Assembly (NCBI GenBank): GCA_031431035.1
Contig: JANPCR010000061.1
Location: 1-23,375 of the forward strand
From: JANYCG01 sp031431035
Lineage (GTDB): Bacteria > Pseudomonadota > Gammaproteobacteria > Burkholderiales > Burkholderiaceae_C
Direction: 5' to 3'
DNA: 23,375 bases
Shown here: positions 6,336 through 14,600 of the stretch, piece by piece
Numbering within the stretch: the first letter of the stretch is position 1
How the letters are laid out: every line of letters starts with the position of its first letter
Program-made: the position numbers and the translations under genes
Notes under the pieces: model-generated
What the model saw: the letters and a program-made list of their open reading frames with translations, nothing else
What the model was told of the DNA's origin: nothing
Database searches by the model: none

Positions 6336-6736
6336 TGTCAAAGATTGCTACTGCACCCGAGAGCAATCGGCAAAACGCGATGGCGTTTTACGACTTGATG
6401 TTCAACCAGTGCGAACCGGCGCTTGCGATCTCGCGGTACGCAGGCGCCACCTACACGCAGCACAACCCGCATGTTGCCGATGGCAAAGAGGCATTCGTCG
6501 CCTACTTCGTCCGCATGGCGCAGGAGTACCCGGGCAAACGCGTCGTGTTCAAACGCTCGGTGGCAGAGGGTAACTTGGTGGTGCTGCACTGCCACCAGAT
6601 TTGGCCAACCGACGCCAACAAAGACTGGGCCGGCATCGACATTTTCCGTTTTGACGACGCGGGGAAAATCGTTGAGCACTGGGATGTGTTGCAGCTTGTG
6701 CCCGCTGAATCCCTGCATGCCAACAGCATGTTTTGA
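6335..6736 (+). CDS. SnoaL-like protein 2 (predicted ester cyclase/aldol-condensation type)
   Basis: A 133-residue protein of the SnoaL-like group annotated as predicted aldol-condensation enzymes (COG4922-type). Diagnostic features are the N-terminal helix NRQNAMAFYDLMFNQ, the motif YTQHNPHVADGKEAF (about residues 40-54), a central LVVLHCHQIWP strand, and the closing DIFRFDDAGKIVEHWDVLQ with the conserved EHWD. It starts inside the stop codon of the preceding gene. It converges with the DUF169 gene after a 37-bp gap in which no clear terminator is seen. Activity and substrate are unknown; the neighbouring CoA-linked genes suggest a role in small-molecule catabolism. Confidence 0.87.
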   Translation: MSKIATAPESNRQNAMAFYDLMFNQCEPALAISRYAGATYTQHNPHVADGKEAFVAYFVRMAQEYPGKRVVFKRSVAEGNLVVLHCHQIWPTDANKDWAGIDIFRFDDAGKIVEHWDVLQLVPAESLHANSMF

Positions 6737-6773
6737 CACGACTTTGGCGTTTGGCGGGCGAAAAAATGGCCAG

Positions 6774-7559
6774 CTATCGCGCCCGGTCCGGGTAACTCGC
6801 CGCCATGCCGTCGCGCACATCGTTCTGGATGCCGTACTGCGGGAACGGGTAACGCAGGCCGTTTTTTGACAGTGCCGCCATGCCGTCAAGCGCTTTCGCG
6901 ATCAGCTCGGGCGGCAGCGCCATCAGCATTTCATCGTCCAATACGCCGCCATAACGGCGCTCGGCAAAACACGGGATCGACAGGCTGGGTTCACGCGTTG
7001 ACAGCGCACGGCCCCACGAATCGGCGCAGGCCGATTCACCCACGATGCTCCAGTCGAAACGCCTGTAGCCGGTGTACTGCAGGCCGTTGATGAAATACAT
7101 CATCGCACCGGGCGTGGCGTAAAACAGCGCGATGTCGGGCGGATTAAGACGGCCGCTGCCCAGCGGCGACACGGCCAGCGCCTGGTACTTGCCCACGGGC
7201 ACGAGGTGCATGGCCTTCTGGTGTGCGGCGGTATCGACTTCGGTGGCGTACCAAACGCCCTTCATGTGTTTGCCGCTGTGCCACTCCGGGCTTTGGCCAC
7301 CCAGGCCGATGACCGATTTGCACTGGTCGCCCACCAGGTTGTCGGCAGTGATGCCGACTGTCCAGCCCAGCCGCGCGGCCTGCGCGACGATCTGGTCGGT
7401 AGTGTGGACGGATTTTGGGCGGCGGATTTTGGGAATCGCCGCCATCTCTTCCACCGTTTCAAACAGCTTCATGCCAAAGGGTATGGCGCGCAGCTTGAGA
7501 ACGCGCTCAAGCTCGACCGAGAGCTGGGCGAAATCACGCGCAGCTAAAGAGGTACTCAT
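6774..7559 (-). CDS. DUF169 domain protein
   Basis: A 261-residue soluble protein matching the DUF169 family (COG2043), which has no established function. Recognisable segments are the N-terminal RAIPFGMKLFETVEEM, then TADNLVGDQCKSVIGLG (Cys80), PDIALFYATPGAMMYFINGLQY, GESACADSW (Cys178), IPCFAERRYGG (Cys197) and a C-terminal ELIAKALDGMAAL helix. The three cysteines sit in well-marked motifs that could bind metal or a cofactor. There is no signal peptide or membrane segment. It lies 24 nt downstream of the SDR gene on the same strand, so it is probably the last gene of a thiolase-SDR-DUF169 operon. Family assignment is good; any biochemical role would be a guess. Confidence 0.83.
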   Translation of the reverse strand: MSTSLAARDFAQLSVELERVLKLRAIPFGMKLFETVEEMAAIPKIRRPKSVHTTDQIVAQAARLGWTVGITADNLVGDQCKSVIGLGGQSPEWHSGKHMKGVWYATEVDTAAHQKAMHLVPVGKYQALAVSPLGSGRLNPPDIALFYATPGAMMYFINGLQYTGYRRFDWSIVGESACADSWGRALSTREPSLSIPCFAERRYGGVLDDEMLMALPPELIAKALDGMAALSKNGLRYPFPQYGIQNDVRDGMAASYPDRAR

Positions 7560-7583
7560 GGTGTTTGATTTGCGGAAAGGGGT

Positions 7584-8342
7584 CTACCGCGGTGCCATGC
7601 GAATCGCACCATCCAAACGGATCGTTTCGCCGTTCAGCATGCTGTTTTCCAGAATGGCGATGGCCAATTGGGCAAACTCATCGGGCTTGCCCAACCGGGC
7701 CGGGTGCGGGACTGACGCGCCAAGCGATGCTTTGATCGGTCCGGGCAAACGCGCCAGCAATGGGGTGTCAAACAGCCCCGGTGCAATAGTGCACACGCGA
7801 ATGAATTTGGTTGCCAAATCACGCGCGGCCACCACCGTCATGCCGACCACGCCAGCCTTGGACGCAGAGTACGGAATTTGGCCGATTTGTCCTTCAAAGG
7901 CCGCGACAGACGCAGTCATCACCACCGCCCCGCGCTCGCCGTCAATCACCTCGTTTTTAGCCATTCGGGCAGCCGCCAAGCGCAGGCAATTGAAGCTGCC
8001 CACCAGGTTAACGCGAATGATGTTTTCGTACTTCTCCAACGACCCCGGTTGGCCGTCTTTTTCAACCAAACGCACCGGCCCGCCGATGCCTGCGCAATGT
8101 ACCAAGGCACGCAAGGTGCCCAGGCTTTGGGCGGTATCTAGCGCAGCGTTAATCTGCTCGGTGTTGCAGACGTCTGCATGCACGTAAGTCACGCCCAGCT
8201 CAGCCGACACCGCCGCGCCCGCCTCGCGGTTCAGGTCAACAATCACGACGCTCACGCCTTTTTCAACCAGGCGGCGGGTGCACGCCAGACCCAAGCCCGA
8301 TGCGCCGCCTGTGACGAGAGCCGACATGTTTTCAAGTTTCAT
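7584..8342 (-). CDS. HSD10-like short-chain dehydrogenase (3-hydroxyacyl-CoA dehydrogenase type)
   Basis: A 252-residue short-chain dehydrogenase/reductase. It has the NAD-binding TGGASGLG (11-18), Asp36 after strand 2 (NAD rather than NADP preference), HCAGIGG (82-88) in place of the usual NNAG, catalytic Ser145 (MTASVAAFEG), and YSASK with Tyr158 and Lys162. The CAGI motif, the ENIIRVNLVGSFN segment and the APGLFDTPLLA/LPG region are typical of 17-beta-HSD10/3-hydroxyacyl-CoA dehydrogenase type 2. These enzymes oxidise 3-hydroxyacyl-CoA, including branched or steroid-like substrates, in the cytoplasm. The adjacent thiolase (82 nt upstream, same strand) supports a beta-oxidation-like role. 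The exact substrate is unknown. Confidence 0.92.
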   Translation of the reverse strand: MKLENMSALVTGGASGLGLACTRRLVEKGVSVVIVDLNREAGAAVSAELGVTYVHADVCNTEQINAALDTAQSLGTLRALVHCAGIGGPVRLVEKDGQPGSLEKYENIIRVNLVGSFNCLRLAAARMAKNEVIDGERGAVVMTASVAAFEGQIGQIPYSASKAGVVGMTVVAARDLATKFIRVCTIAPGLFDTPLLARLPGPIKASLGASVPHPARLGKPDEFAQLAIAILENSMLNGETIRLDGAIRMAPR

Positions 8343-8369
8343 TGGATTCTCCAGAAAGTGGGGGGAGCA

Positions 8370-8398
8370 AATTAATTGGGGTCCGATTCCAATTAATT
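8370..8398. promoter_or_regulatory. Perfect inverted repeat between thiolase and SDR genes
   Basis: AATTAATTGG (8370-8379) and CCAATTAATT (8389-8398) are perfectly complementary with a 9-nt loop, about 28 nt upstream of the SDR start. It lacks a U-tract, so an operator, an mRNA processing hairpin or a relic of an interspersed palindromic element are all possible. The GGGGTCCGATTCC core is reminiscent of palindromes linked to REP-associated tyrosine transposases, but that is recall, not shown here. Confidence 0.45.
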
Positions 8399-8423
8399 CA
8401 CGCGACTGGCGGATTTGGCGAAG

Positions 8424-9662
8424 CTAAACACGTTCGATGATGATGGCAGGGGCCATGCCACCTGCGGCGCACATCGTCACCAGGCCGCGCTTCAGGTCGC
8501 GCCGCTCCAGCTCATCCAGCAAAGTTCCGATCAGCATGGAACCGGTCGCGCCAATGGGGTGGCCCAGGGCCATCGCGCCACCGTTGACGTTGACTTTGTT
8601 GCGATCCAGCTTCAGGTCACGAATGTACTTTTCCATCACCACGGCGAAGGCTTCGTTGATCTCGAACAAATCGATGTCGTCCACCGTCAACCCGGCCTTG
8701 GCCAACACCTTGCGGGTCGCGGGCACGGGGGCGTTGAGCATGAGCGTGGGGGAATCGCCCATATTGGCAAATGCCACGATGCGTGCGCGCGGCTTCAAAC
8801 CGTTTTTGGCAGCGTACTTGGCAGACGCCAGCAGCAGCGCGCCAGAGCCATCCACCACGCCCGATGAATTGCCCGCATGGTGCACAAAATTGATATCCAA
8901 GCCGGGGTGCTTTTGCAAAATCAGGCTGCGGTAGGTGTTGCCCTGGGCGTCCAGCGGCACATCCGCCACGGCGGCGAAAGCGGGCTTCAGACCGGCCAGG
9001 CCTTCGGCTGTTGTTTGCGGACGCGGAAATTCCTCGCGGTCCAGCGCAAGGCTTCCGTCGGCCTTGAAAACCGGAATCAGGCTCTTTTTGAAGTGACCGT
9101 TTTGAATCGCAAAATCAGCGCGGCGCTGGCTTTCCAGGGCACCCGCGTCCAGATCGGCGCGGCTAATGCCTTCGAGTGTGGCAATCGCGTCAGCGCAAAT
9201 ACCTTGGTGCGACTGGGGGTGCGAGGCCCGCAGACGCAGATTGCCCGAATCCATCATCAAGGGGCCCTCTTCGGCACTGCGCCTCCCCGGCATGGACATC
9301 ATCTCCGTGCCGCCGGCCACCATCAAATCTTCCATGCCCGACATGATGGACGCCGCGGCCAGGTTCACCACGGTGATGCCCGAACCGCAAAAGCGATCCA
9401 GCGTGACGCCACTGCTGAGCATGTCATAACCCGCATCCAGCGCCGACATGCGCCCAAGGTCACCGGCCTGCGCGCCGCGTTGCGAACTGGTGCCCCAAAT
9501 GATGTCGTCCACCTCGGCGGTCTTGAGGTGGTTGCGCGCTGCCAGGGCCTTGAGCACCGCCGCGCCTAGGTGCTGCGGGTGCATGTCAGCCAATGCCCCC
9601 TTGCCAGCCTTGCCAATGCCGCGCGGCGTGCGCACAGCGTCGATGATGAATGCATCAGTCAT
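8424..9662 (-). CDS. Thiolase (acetyl-CoA C-acyltransferase)
   Basis: A 412-residue thiolase II-type enzyme, which cleaves 3-ketoacyl-CoA with CoA or runs the reverse condensation. Active-site residues are all present: nucleophilic Cys92 in LDRFCGSG, NEAFA (336-340), His368 in GGAMALGHPIGATG, and Cys398 in VTMCAAGGMAPA. The last motif reads CAAGGMAPA rather than the common CxGGGMG, a variation seen in degradative thiolases. AGGAAA lies just before the ATG at 9662. It is the first gene of a minus-strand set with the SDR and DUF169 genes and is divergent from the acyl-CoA synthetase, consistent with a CoA-linked degradation module. Chain-length preference cannot be read from sequence. Confidence 0.95.
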   Translation of the reverse strand: MTDAFIIDAVRTPRGIGKAGKGALADMHPQHLGAAVLKALAARNHLKTAEVDDIIWGTSSQRGAQAGDLGRMSALDAGYDMLSSGVTLDRFCGSGITVVNLAAASIMSGMEDLMVAGGTEMMSMPGRRSAEEGPLMMDSGNLRLRASHPQSHQGICADAIATLEGISRADLDAGALESQRRADFAIQNGHFKKSLIPVFKADGSLALDREEFPRPQTTAEGLAGLKPAFAAVADVPLDAQGNTYRSLILQKHPGLDINFVHHAGNSSGVVDGSGALLLASAKYAAKNGLKPRARIVAFANMGDSPTLMLNAPVPATRKVLAKAGLTVDDIDLFEINEAFAVVMEKYIRDLKLDRNKVNVNGGAMALGHPIGATGSMLIGTLLDELERRDLKRGLVTMCAAGGMAPAIIIERV

Positions 9663-9801
9663 GGGTTTCCTTGAACGTCAGTTGAAATTTGCAGTCTTTA
9701 ATTTTGTACCCGAACCAGGGGGCTGGGGTGTCCCAAACAGGTCAAAGCGGCTTCAACATGTCACCCCATAATGATCTCAATTCCACAGCAAAGCCCCAAC
9801 C
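9663..9801. promoter_or_regulatory. Divergent promoter region of thiolase and acyl-CoA synthetase
   Basis: This 139-bp gap must hold both promoters. TGGGGTG (9724-9730) and CACCCCA (9762-9768) form a perfect 7-bp inverted pair about 38 bp apart, which could be half-sites of a regulator shared by both directions. No strong -35/-10 pair was found, and no regulator gene adjoins. Confidence 0.4.
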
Positions 9802-11343
9802 ATGCACCCGTGCCATCACGCCATCACCCAGCCCAACAAACCCGCCTATGTGATGGCTGAAACGGGCGAAATCGTGACGTACCGGCAGCTTGACGACCGC
9901 TCCCGCCAGGTCGCCCACATGCTGCGCTCAATGGGTTTGGTAGCGGGCGATCACATCGTCATACTGCTTGAAAACCACCCCCGATTTTTTGAAATTTGCT
10001 GGGGCGCGCAACGCTCCGGCATCATTTACACCGCTGCCAGCACCCGCCTGACGGTGATGGAAGCCGCTTACATCGTGCAAGACTGCGCCGCCAAGGTATT
10101 GATCACCTCGCACGCCTTGGCAGACTTGGCGCAGGCATTGCTAGGCGTCACACCCGGCTTGAAGGCCCGTTTGATGGTGGATGCAGCCCATGCAGGCTAT
10201 TTTTCCTATGAAGCGATTTTGGCCACCTTTGCCGCCACCCCCGTGGCCGATGAAACCGCCGGCTGCGACATGCTGTATTCATCCGGCACCACAGGACGGC
10301 CCAAGGGTGTGTTTGTGCCGCCCGAATCACCCGCCATTGACGCCACGACGTCGCTGATCGAAATTTGCAAAAACGTTTATGGCATTGACCTCAATAGCAT
10401 TTACCTGTCGCCTGCGCCGCTGTACCACGCGGCACCCTTGCGCTTCAACATGGTTGCCATGCGGCTGGGCGCGACCTGCATCGTGATGGCCCATTTCGAC
10501 CCGGAAGCTTTTTTGCGGCTGGCTGAAAAACACCGCGCCACCCACACCCAGCTGGTTCCCACCATGTTTGTGCGTATGCTCAAACTGCCTGCAACGACCC
10601 GTGCCGCTTTTGACGTGAGAAGTTTGAAATTTGCCATTCATGCCGCGGCTCCTTGCCCCATTCCGATCAAAGAGCAAATGATTGACTGGTGGGGACCGAT
10701 CATTTGGGAATATTACGCAGGCACCGAAGGCAATGGCATGACCCTGGTGCGATCTGCCGACTGGTTAACCCACAAAGGCACGGTCGGCAAAGCCGTGGTG
10801 GGCCAATTGAAAATTTGCAATGACCAGGGTGATGAGGTGCCCACCGGCACGCCAGGCACCATTCACTTTGCCGACGGCAAGGCTTTTGAGTACCACAACG
10901 ACCCGCAAAAAACGGCCGATTCACGCAACGCACGGGGCTGGACGACCCTGGGCGACATTGGCTACGTGGACGCCGACGGGTTTTTGTTCCTGACAGACCG
11001 CAAGGCCCACATGATCATTTCGGGGGGCGTCAACATTTACCCGCAAGAAGCTGAAAACCTTCTGGTCACCCATCCCAAGGTGATGGATGTGGCGGTGTTT
11101 GGCGTGCCCAATGAAGAATTTGGCGAAGAAGTGAAAGCCGTGGTGCAACCGCGCGACATGGCAGACGCGGGGCCTGCGCTAGAGGCGGAATTGATAGCCT
11201 TTTGCCGCACCCAATTGTCGCCGAACAAATGCCCTAAAAGCATCGATTTTGAGCCCGAGCTGCCGCGCCACCCTACCGGCAAGCTCTACAAGCGCCTGCT
11301 GCGCGACCGCTACTGGGCGGGCCATGCAGGGCGGCTGATTTAA
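9802..11343 (+). CDS. AMP-dependent acyl-CoA synthetase/ligase
   Basis: A 513-residue ANL-superfamily enzyme that activates a carboxylic acid to its acyl-adenylate and then to the CoA thioester. Motifs in order: P-loop SSGTTGRPKG (160-169), the acyl-pocket region YLSPAPLYHAAP (201-212), aromatic/adenine motif YYAGTEG (304-310), TLGDIGYVDADGFLFLTDR (382-400) with the ribose-binding Asp and hinge Arg, GGVNIYPQEAE, and C-terminal PTGKLYKR with catalytic Lys494. Length is slightly short because the N-terminus begins close to the first strand. The neighbours (thiolase, HSD10-like SDR, SnoaL-like proteins) suggest it loads the substrate of that pathway. It most resembles fatty-acid or steroid/bile-acid-type CoA ligases; the substrate is unresolved. 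Confidence 0.94.
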   Translation: MHPCHHAITQPNKPAYVMAETGEIVTYRQLDDRSRQVAHMLRSMGLVAGDHIVILLENHPRFFEICWGAQRSGIIYTAASTRLTVMEAAYIVQDCAAKVLITSHALADLAQALLGVTPGLKARLMVDAAHAGYFSYEAILATFAATPVADETAGCDMLYSSGTTGRPKGVFVPPESPAIDATTSLIEICKNVYGIDLNSIYLSPAPLYHAAPLRFNMVAMRLGATCIVMAHFDPEAFLRLAEKHRATHTQLVPTMFVRMLKLPATTRAAFDVRSLKFAIHAAAPCPIPIKEQMIDWWGPIIWEYYAGTEGNGMTLVRSADWLTHKGTVGKAVVGQLKICNDQGDEVPTGTPGTIHFADGKAFEYHNDPQKTADSRNARGWTTLGDIGYVDADGFLFLTDRKAHMIISGGVNIYPQEAENLLVTHPKVMDVAVFGVPNEEFGEEVKAVVQPRDMADAGPALEAELIAFCRTQLSPNKCPKSIDFEPELPRHPTGKLYKRLLRDRYWAGHAGRLI

Positions 11344-11361
11344 ACCCAGCTCCGCTGGCGC

Positions 11362-11393
11362 AAAAAAAAAGGGCAAGCCGTTGAGGCCTGCCC
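11362..11393 (-). terminator. Terminator of the chemosensory operon
   Basis: On the minus strand, GGGCAGGCC-TCAAC-GGCTTGCCC is followed by nine Ts (the A-run 11362-11370). One position pairs as G-U in minus-strand RNA but would be an A-C mismatch in plus-strand RNA, and there is no U-tract on the plus side. It therefore serves the leftward cheA-like transcript rather than the acyl-CoA synthetase. Confidence 0.88.
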
Positions 11394-11469
11394 TGAATCA
11401 CCTGGAGTCTTCAAAAACTCTTTAACTTCAAATATGGCGCCGGTAGCATCACGAACTGGTGCTGTTCTC

Positions 11470-11490
11470 GCTCGGGGTGATCGCCCGAGC
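11470..11490. other. Short stem-loop downstream of the cheA-like gene
   Basis: GCTCGGG (11470-11476) and CCCGAGC (11484-11490) pair perfectly over 7 bp with a 7-nt loop, in the 240-bp gap between the cheA-like stop codon and its terminator. No U-tract follows. No credible gene was seen in this gap; the minus-strand frame 11340-11573 has no recognisable features. Confidence 0.4.
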
Positions 11491-11583
11491 ACCGACATGT
11501 CTTCAATGTAACTGAACGCCCAATTAGCGCAAGCCAGTGGCCGTGCAAAAAGTCTCACTTCTTGGTTTTTCAATCCCTAGCTT

Positions 11584-14547
11584 TCAATCAATAGTGAGGT
11601 CAAGCGTCAAGGATCTGACATGGGCCAATAACTCGGCGTCTTGATAGGGCTTGGTCAGGTAAACACTGACCCCAGCACGCTGGCCTTCGTCTCTGTGTTT
11701 GGAGCTTGTTCTTGAGGTGATCATGACCACAGGTATTTCGGCCCACTGAGGAATCTCGCGCATGCGACGGGTCAATTCCAAGCCGTTCAGATTTGGCATT
11801 TCAAGGTCTGTAATCACCAGCGCTGGCGTCTTGCCCCGAATTCGATCCAGCGCATCAAAGCCGTCTGCCGCCTCCGCCACTTCGTAGCCTGCATCTTCCA
11901 ACAGCTGCTGCATGGAGCGGCGCACAGACCATGCGTCATCCACCACGAGAATATGGATTCGCTCTGCTCGCATACGCTTTTGCATTGCATTCAAATTACC
12001 CTGGCGGCGCGGTGCACTGGCGGCTCGCTGGAGATCGGTGACGCTCATCAGAAAGAGCGGGCGGCCGTCGGCCCTCAATGCTGCACCAATTACGCCCTGC
12101 ACACGACGCGTCAATCGACCGACTTCTTGCAAAATGAGTTCGCGTGATTCAAGCACTGCATCGACCAGCAGCGCGATCATGCCCGAACTTCCCACGGCAA
12201 GAACGACAATCCAATTTGACGCTTTCGCCAACAGCTCCTTGGCGCTGTAGTCCTCAACTTCAAGCCACTGCGCCAAGGCGAAAGCAGGGTAAGTCACGCC
12301 ATCAAAAAGAACAGTGACGCCGCTGGCATCAACCTGAAAGTCAGCGAGGCCAGCGGCAACTAGAGTGCTGACCTGCTCTAGCGGCAATGCGACTGTCTCA
12401 CCTGCGCACTCGACCAACAACGCCTGCGCGACGCCACTAGAGACGGGCACATGAACCGTGAAGAAGCTACCCAATCCTTCTGCGCTGTCAATATCCAAAC
12501 GGCCTTTCAGGGCGGTTATTCGATCATTCACAATATCCATGCCAACGCCACGGCCTGAGGTTTCCGTGACTTTGTCGCGGGTGCTAAAACCTGGGTGCAG
12601 GATAAGGCGAATCAACTCCGGCTCGGGCAAGGAACCCGCAGCATCGATCAATCCGAAATTAAGAGCCTTGGTTTCGATTGCGCCTAAATCAAGCCCTCGG
12701 CCGTCATCACTGACCCGCAGAACAGCTTGATCACCTACCCGTTGAAAATCCAGTTGCACGACTCCTTGCTCCGGCTTACCTGCGACAACTCGGTCTTGAG
12801 GAGACTCGATGCCATGGTCAACCGCATTGCGCAACAAATGCAAAAGCGGTTCTGCCAGCCGAGCCAGCACGTCGGCGTCAATCACCACATCTTCACCCGT
12901 GACTTGAAGCATCACCTTTCGACCCGTCGCGATAGCCGTTTGGGCAACCGTGCGTTTAAGCCGGGGAAGAATGGTTCTGACCGCCACCATGCGTGCCGCG
13001 AGCAACTCCCTGTGCTGATCGACTAAAGCGTACCCTTCTTCCCTCAAAACGATACCTGATTTCGCGGTTGATTCGCGCGCCTGCTGCACCAAAGCCGAAC
13101 TGTCACGGGCGGTCTCACCAATGAACCGGGACAAGCCATGCAGGACGTCATATCGATCCAGCTCCAATGGGTCAAAGGTGCCACTAACCTCTTGAGCTTC
13201 TCGCAGTTGAATCGCCTGGCTGTTCACCAAGACGTCCAGTTCCATCAACCGGTTCGCCATAAGCTGGTTGTTGCGCTCCAAAGCCACCAGCCAGCCATCC
13301 GCATCTGCGAGCAGGTTGGACAAACGTTCGGTATGAATAATGGATTGTCCAGCTCGACGCAGCAGTCGGCTCAATTGATTCACGCCGACCCGCATCACTG
13401 TCGCGTCCCCCGTCTTGGGCCGAGCAGCATTCTCAATCCGTTGGCCTGATGACCCGGACATGGCAGGCGTCGATACCTCAATCGATTGGGCGTCGTCCGC
13501 CTGGTCGTCTATCGCCTCGCCCAGTAGTGCTGCTTCGATGGGTTGGTCAGACACCGACTGCACAACGTTGCCGCCGCGAATTTGTGCAACCCAATCCAAC
13601 AGGTTTTGCAGGATCTGTACAGCGTTATCCGGTGGCGCTTCTAAGCCCTGCAAGTTGCCGACCATTTGCTCCAGACAATGGACTGCCTGCATGACGTCCT
13701 GGTCCAAGCCAACAGGCAGAGGTTCCGATCTTCGGAATCTATCCAAGGCAAATTCCAAAATATCTTCAAGGCGGTGCGCCAGTCGTCCTATTCCTGGCAA
13801 GCCAATAATGTTGCCACTGCCCTTGAAAGTGTGCGCGCTGCGAAGCGCCTCGACCATCACTTCGTCGTTGTAATTTCCATCGCTCCAATTCGCCACAGCA
13901 ATTTCCAACTGCGCCAACTGGTGTGGAGCATCAGCCAGCAATGCCTGAAGCAGTTCTGGGTCAACTTCGTCTGTGTTCAGCCCGACATCCTCCTGGGTCG
14001 CAGCCTCCAGCGTTTCGCCGTTACCATCTGCACCTTCGCCCATTTTTTCAGGCGCAACGAGGAGAATACTCGCGAGCTCGAGCACTTCGTTCTCATCAAA
14101 CGGCAAAGGGCACAAAGACAAGTAATGAGCAATGTGCTCCACGATGAGTGGATGCGCTGGATTCTCCAGGTAAGCGACCGCCTCATCAACCCACTGCCCG
14201 AGCCAGACAATGCCAACAGCAAGCTCTGTGGCGGCGTCCTCAGCCGCTATACCCGCACCAGCACCAACACCAGCACCAGCACGAAAATTATTCGCTCGGC
14301 CCCGCATTTCAGTCGTGCGAGCGAGCAAACTGTCAGTGAATTGGCCGATCAAAACAAGATAACCTGCAAAGCCTTGCAGGCCGACCGACTCCACTGCCTG
14401 GGTAAAGCGCGCAATCAGTGACACCATGTCAAGCACCCCTGGCGGGGGATCTGCAGGCGTCAAGTCCCACATAGCAAGTGCTTCTTTGGCTGTCGGTACA
14501 TCCTGCGCGAATTCAGCGCGCAAGAGGTCAATCATCTCATTGCTCAT
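11584..14547 (-). CDS. ChpA/PilL-like hybrid chemotaxis histidine kinase (CheA with C-terminal receiver)
   Basis: A CheA-type kinase of about 990 residues, the output core of the adjacent Chp-like system. Numbered from the TTG at 14568: residues 1-170 look like a histidine-less Hpt-type helical domain as in the ChpA N-terminus; one canonical Hpt domain carries phospho-His246 (SAHTFKGSG); a dimerisation helix region lies around 400-540; the ATPase has LLRNAVDHG (N-box, 578-586), DDGRG (621-625) and GRGVGMD (672-678); a CheW-like domain spans about 710-850; and a receiver has DD 877-878, phospho-Asp921 and Lys973. The ATG at 14547 (residue 8) is preferred but neither start has a clear Shine-Dalgarno. 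Pseudomonas ChpA has several Hpt/Tpt/Spt modules, so this version is much reduced. It ends the operon. Confidence 0.93.
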   Translation of the reverse strand: MSNEMIDLLRAEFAQDVPTAKEALAMWDLTPADPPPGVLDMVSLIARFTQAVESVGLQGFAGYLVLIGQFTDSLLARTTEMRGRANNFRAGAGVGAGAGIAAEDAATELAVGIVWLGQWVDEAVAYLENPAHPLIVEHIAHYLSLCPLPFDENEVLELASILLVAPEKMGEGADGNGETLEAATQEDVGLNTDEVDPELLQALLADAPHQLAQLEIAVANWSDGNYNDEVMVEALRSAHTFKGSGNIIGLPGIGRLAHRLEDILEFALDRFRRSEPLPVGLDQDVMQAVHCLEQMVGNLQGLEAPPDNAVQILQNLLDWVAQIRGGNVVQSVSDQPIEAALLGEAIDDQADDAQSIEVSTPAMSGSSGQRIENAARPKTGDATVMRVGVNQLSRLLRRAGQSIIHTERLSNLLADADGWLVALERNNQLMANRLMELDVLVNSQAIQLREAQEVSGTFDPLELDRYDVLHGLSRFIGETARDSSALVQQARESTAKSGIVLREEGYALVDQHRELLAARMVAVRTILPRLKRTVAQTAIATGRKVMLQVTGEDVVIDADVLARLAEPLLHLLRNAVDHGIESPQDRVVAGKPEQGVVQLDFQRVGDQAVLRVSDDGRGLDLGAIETKALNFGLIDAAGSLPEPELIRLILHPGFSTRDKVTETSGRGVGMDIVNDRITALKGRLDIDSAEGLGSFFTVHVPVSSGVAQALLVECAGETVALPLEQVSTLVAAGLADFQVDASGVTVLFDGVTYPAFALAQWLEVEDYSAKELLAKASNWIVVLAVGSSGMIALLVDAVLESRELILQEVGRLTRRVQGVIGAALRADGRPLFLMSVTDLQRAASAPRRQGNLNAMQKRMRAERIHILVVDDAWSVRRSMQQLLEDAGYEVAEAADGFDALDRIRGKTPALVITDLEMPNLNGLELTRRMREIPQWAEIPVVMITSRTSSKHRDEGQRAGVSVYLTKPYQDAELLAHVRSLTLDLTID
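14255..14283. repeat. Hexanucleotide microsatellite inside the cheA-like gene
   Basis: About 4.8 units of GCACCA, with one variant unit (ACACCA at 14267-14272), encode alternating Ala/Gly (AGAGVGAGAG) between two helices of the N-terminal domain. The unit length keeps the frame, so slippage would change linker length only. Confidence 0.8.
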
Positions 14548-14600
14548 TGCAGCAGTGTTTGGTATCAATCAACGCTCTAAATCTGACGGTCAGGTTGAAT

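Noticed and set aside
11170..11200. GCTAGAGGC in the acyl-CoA synthetase, resembling the interspersed repeat tail
   Set aside because: It is in-frame coding sequence and lacks the TGCTAY/ATAGCA stem at the conserved spacing.
11340..11573. Minus-strand 77-residue frame downstream of the cheA-like gene
   Set aside because: It has no recognisable domain and runs through the terminator hairpin and its A-run, so it is probably chance.
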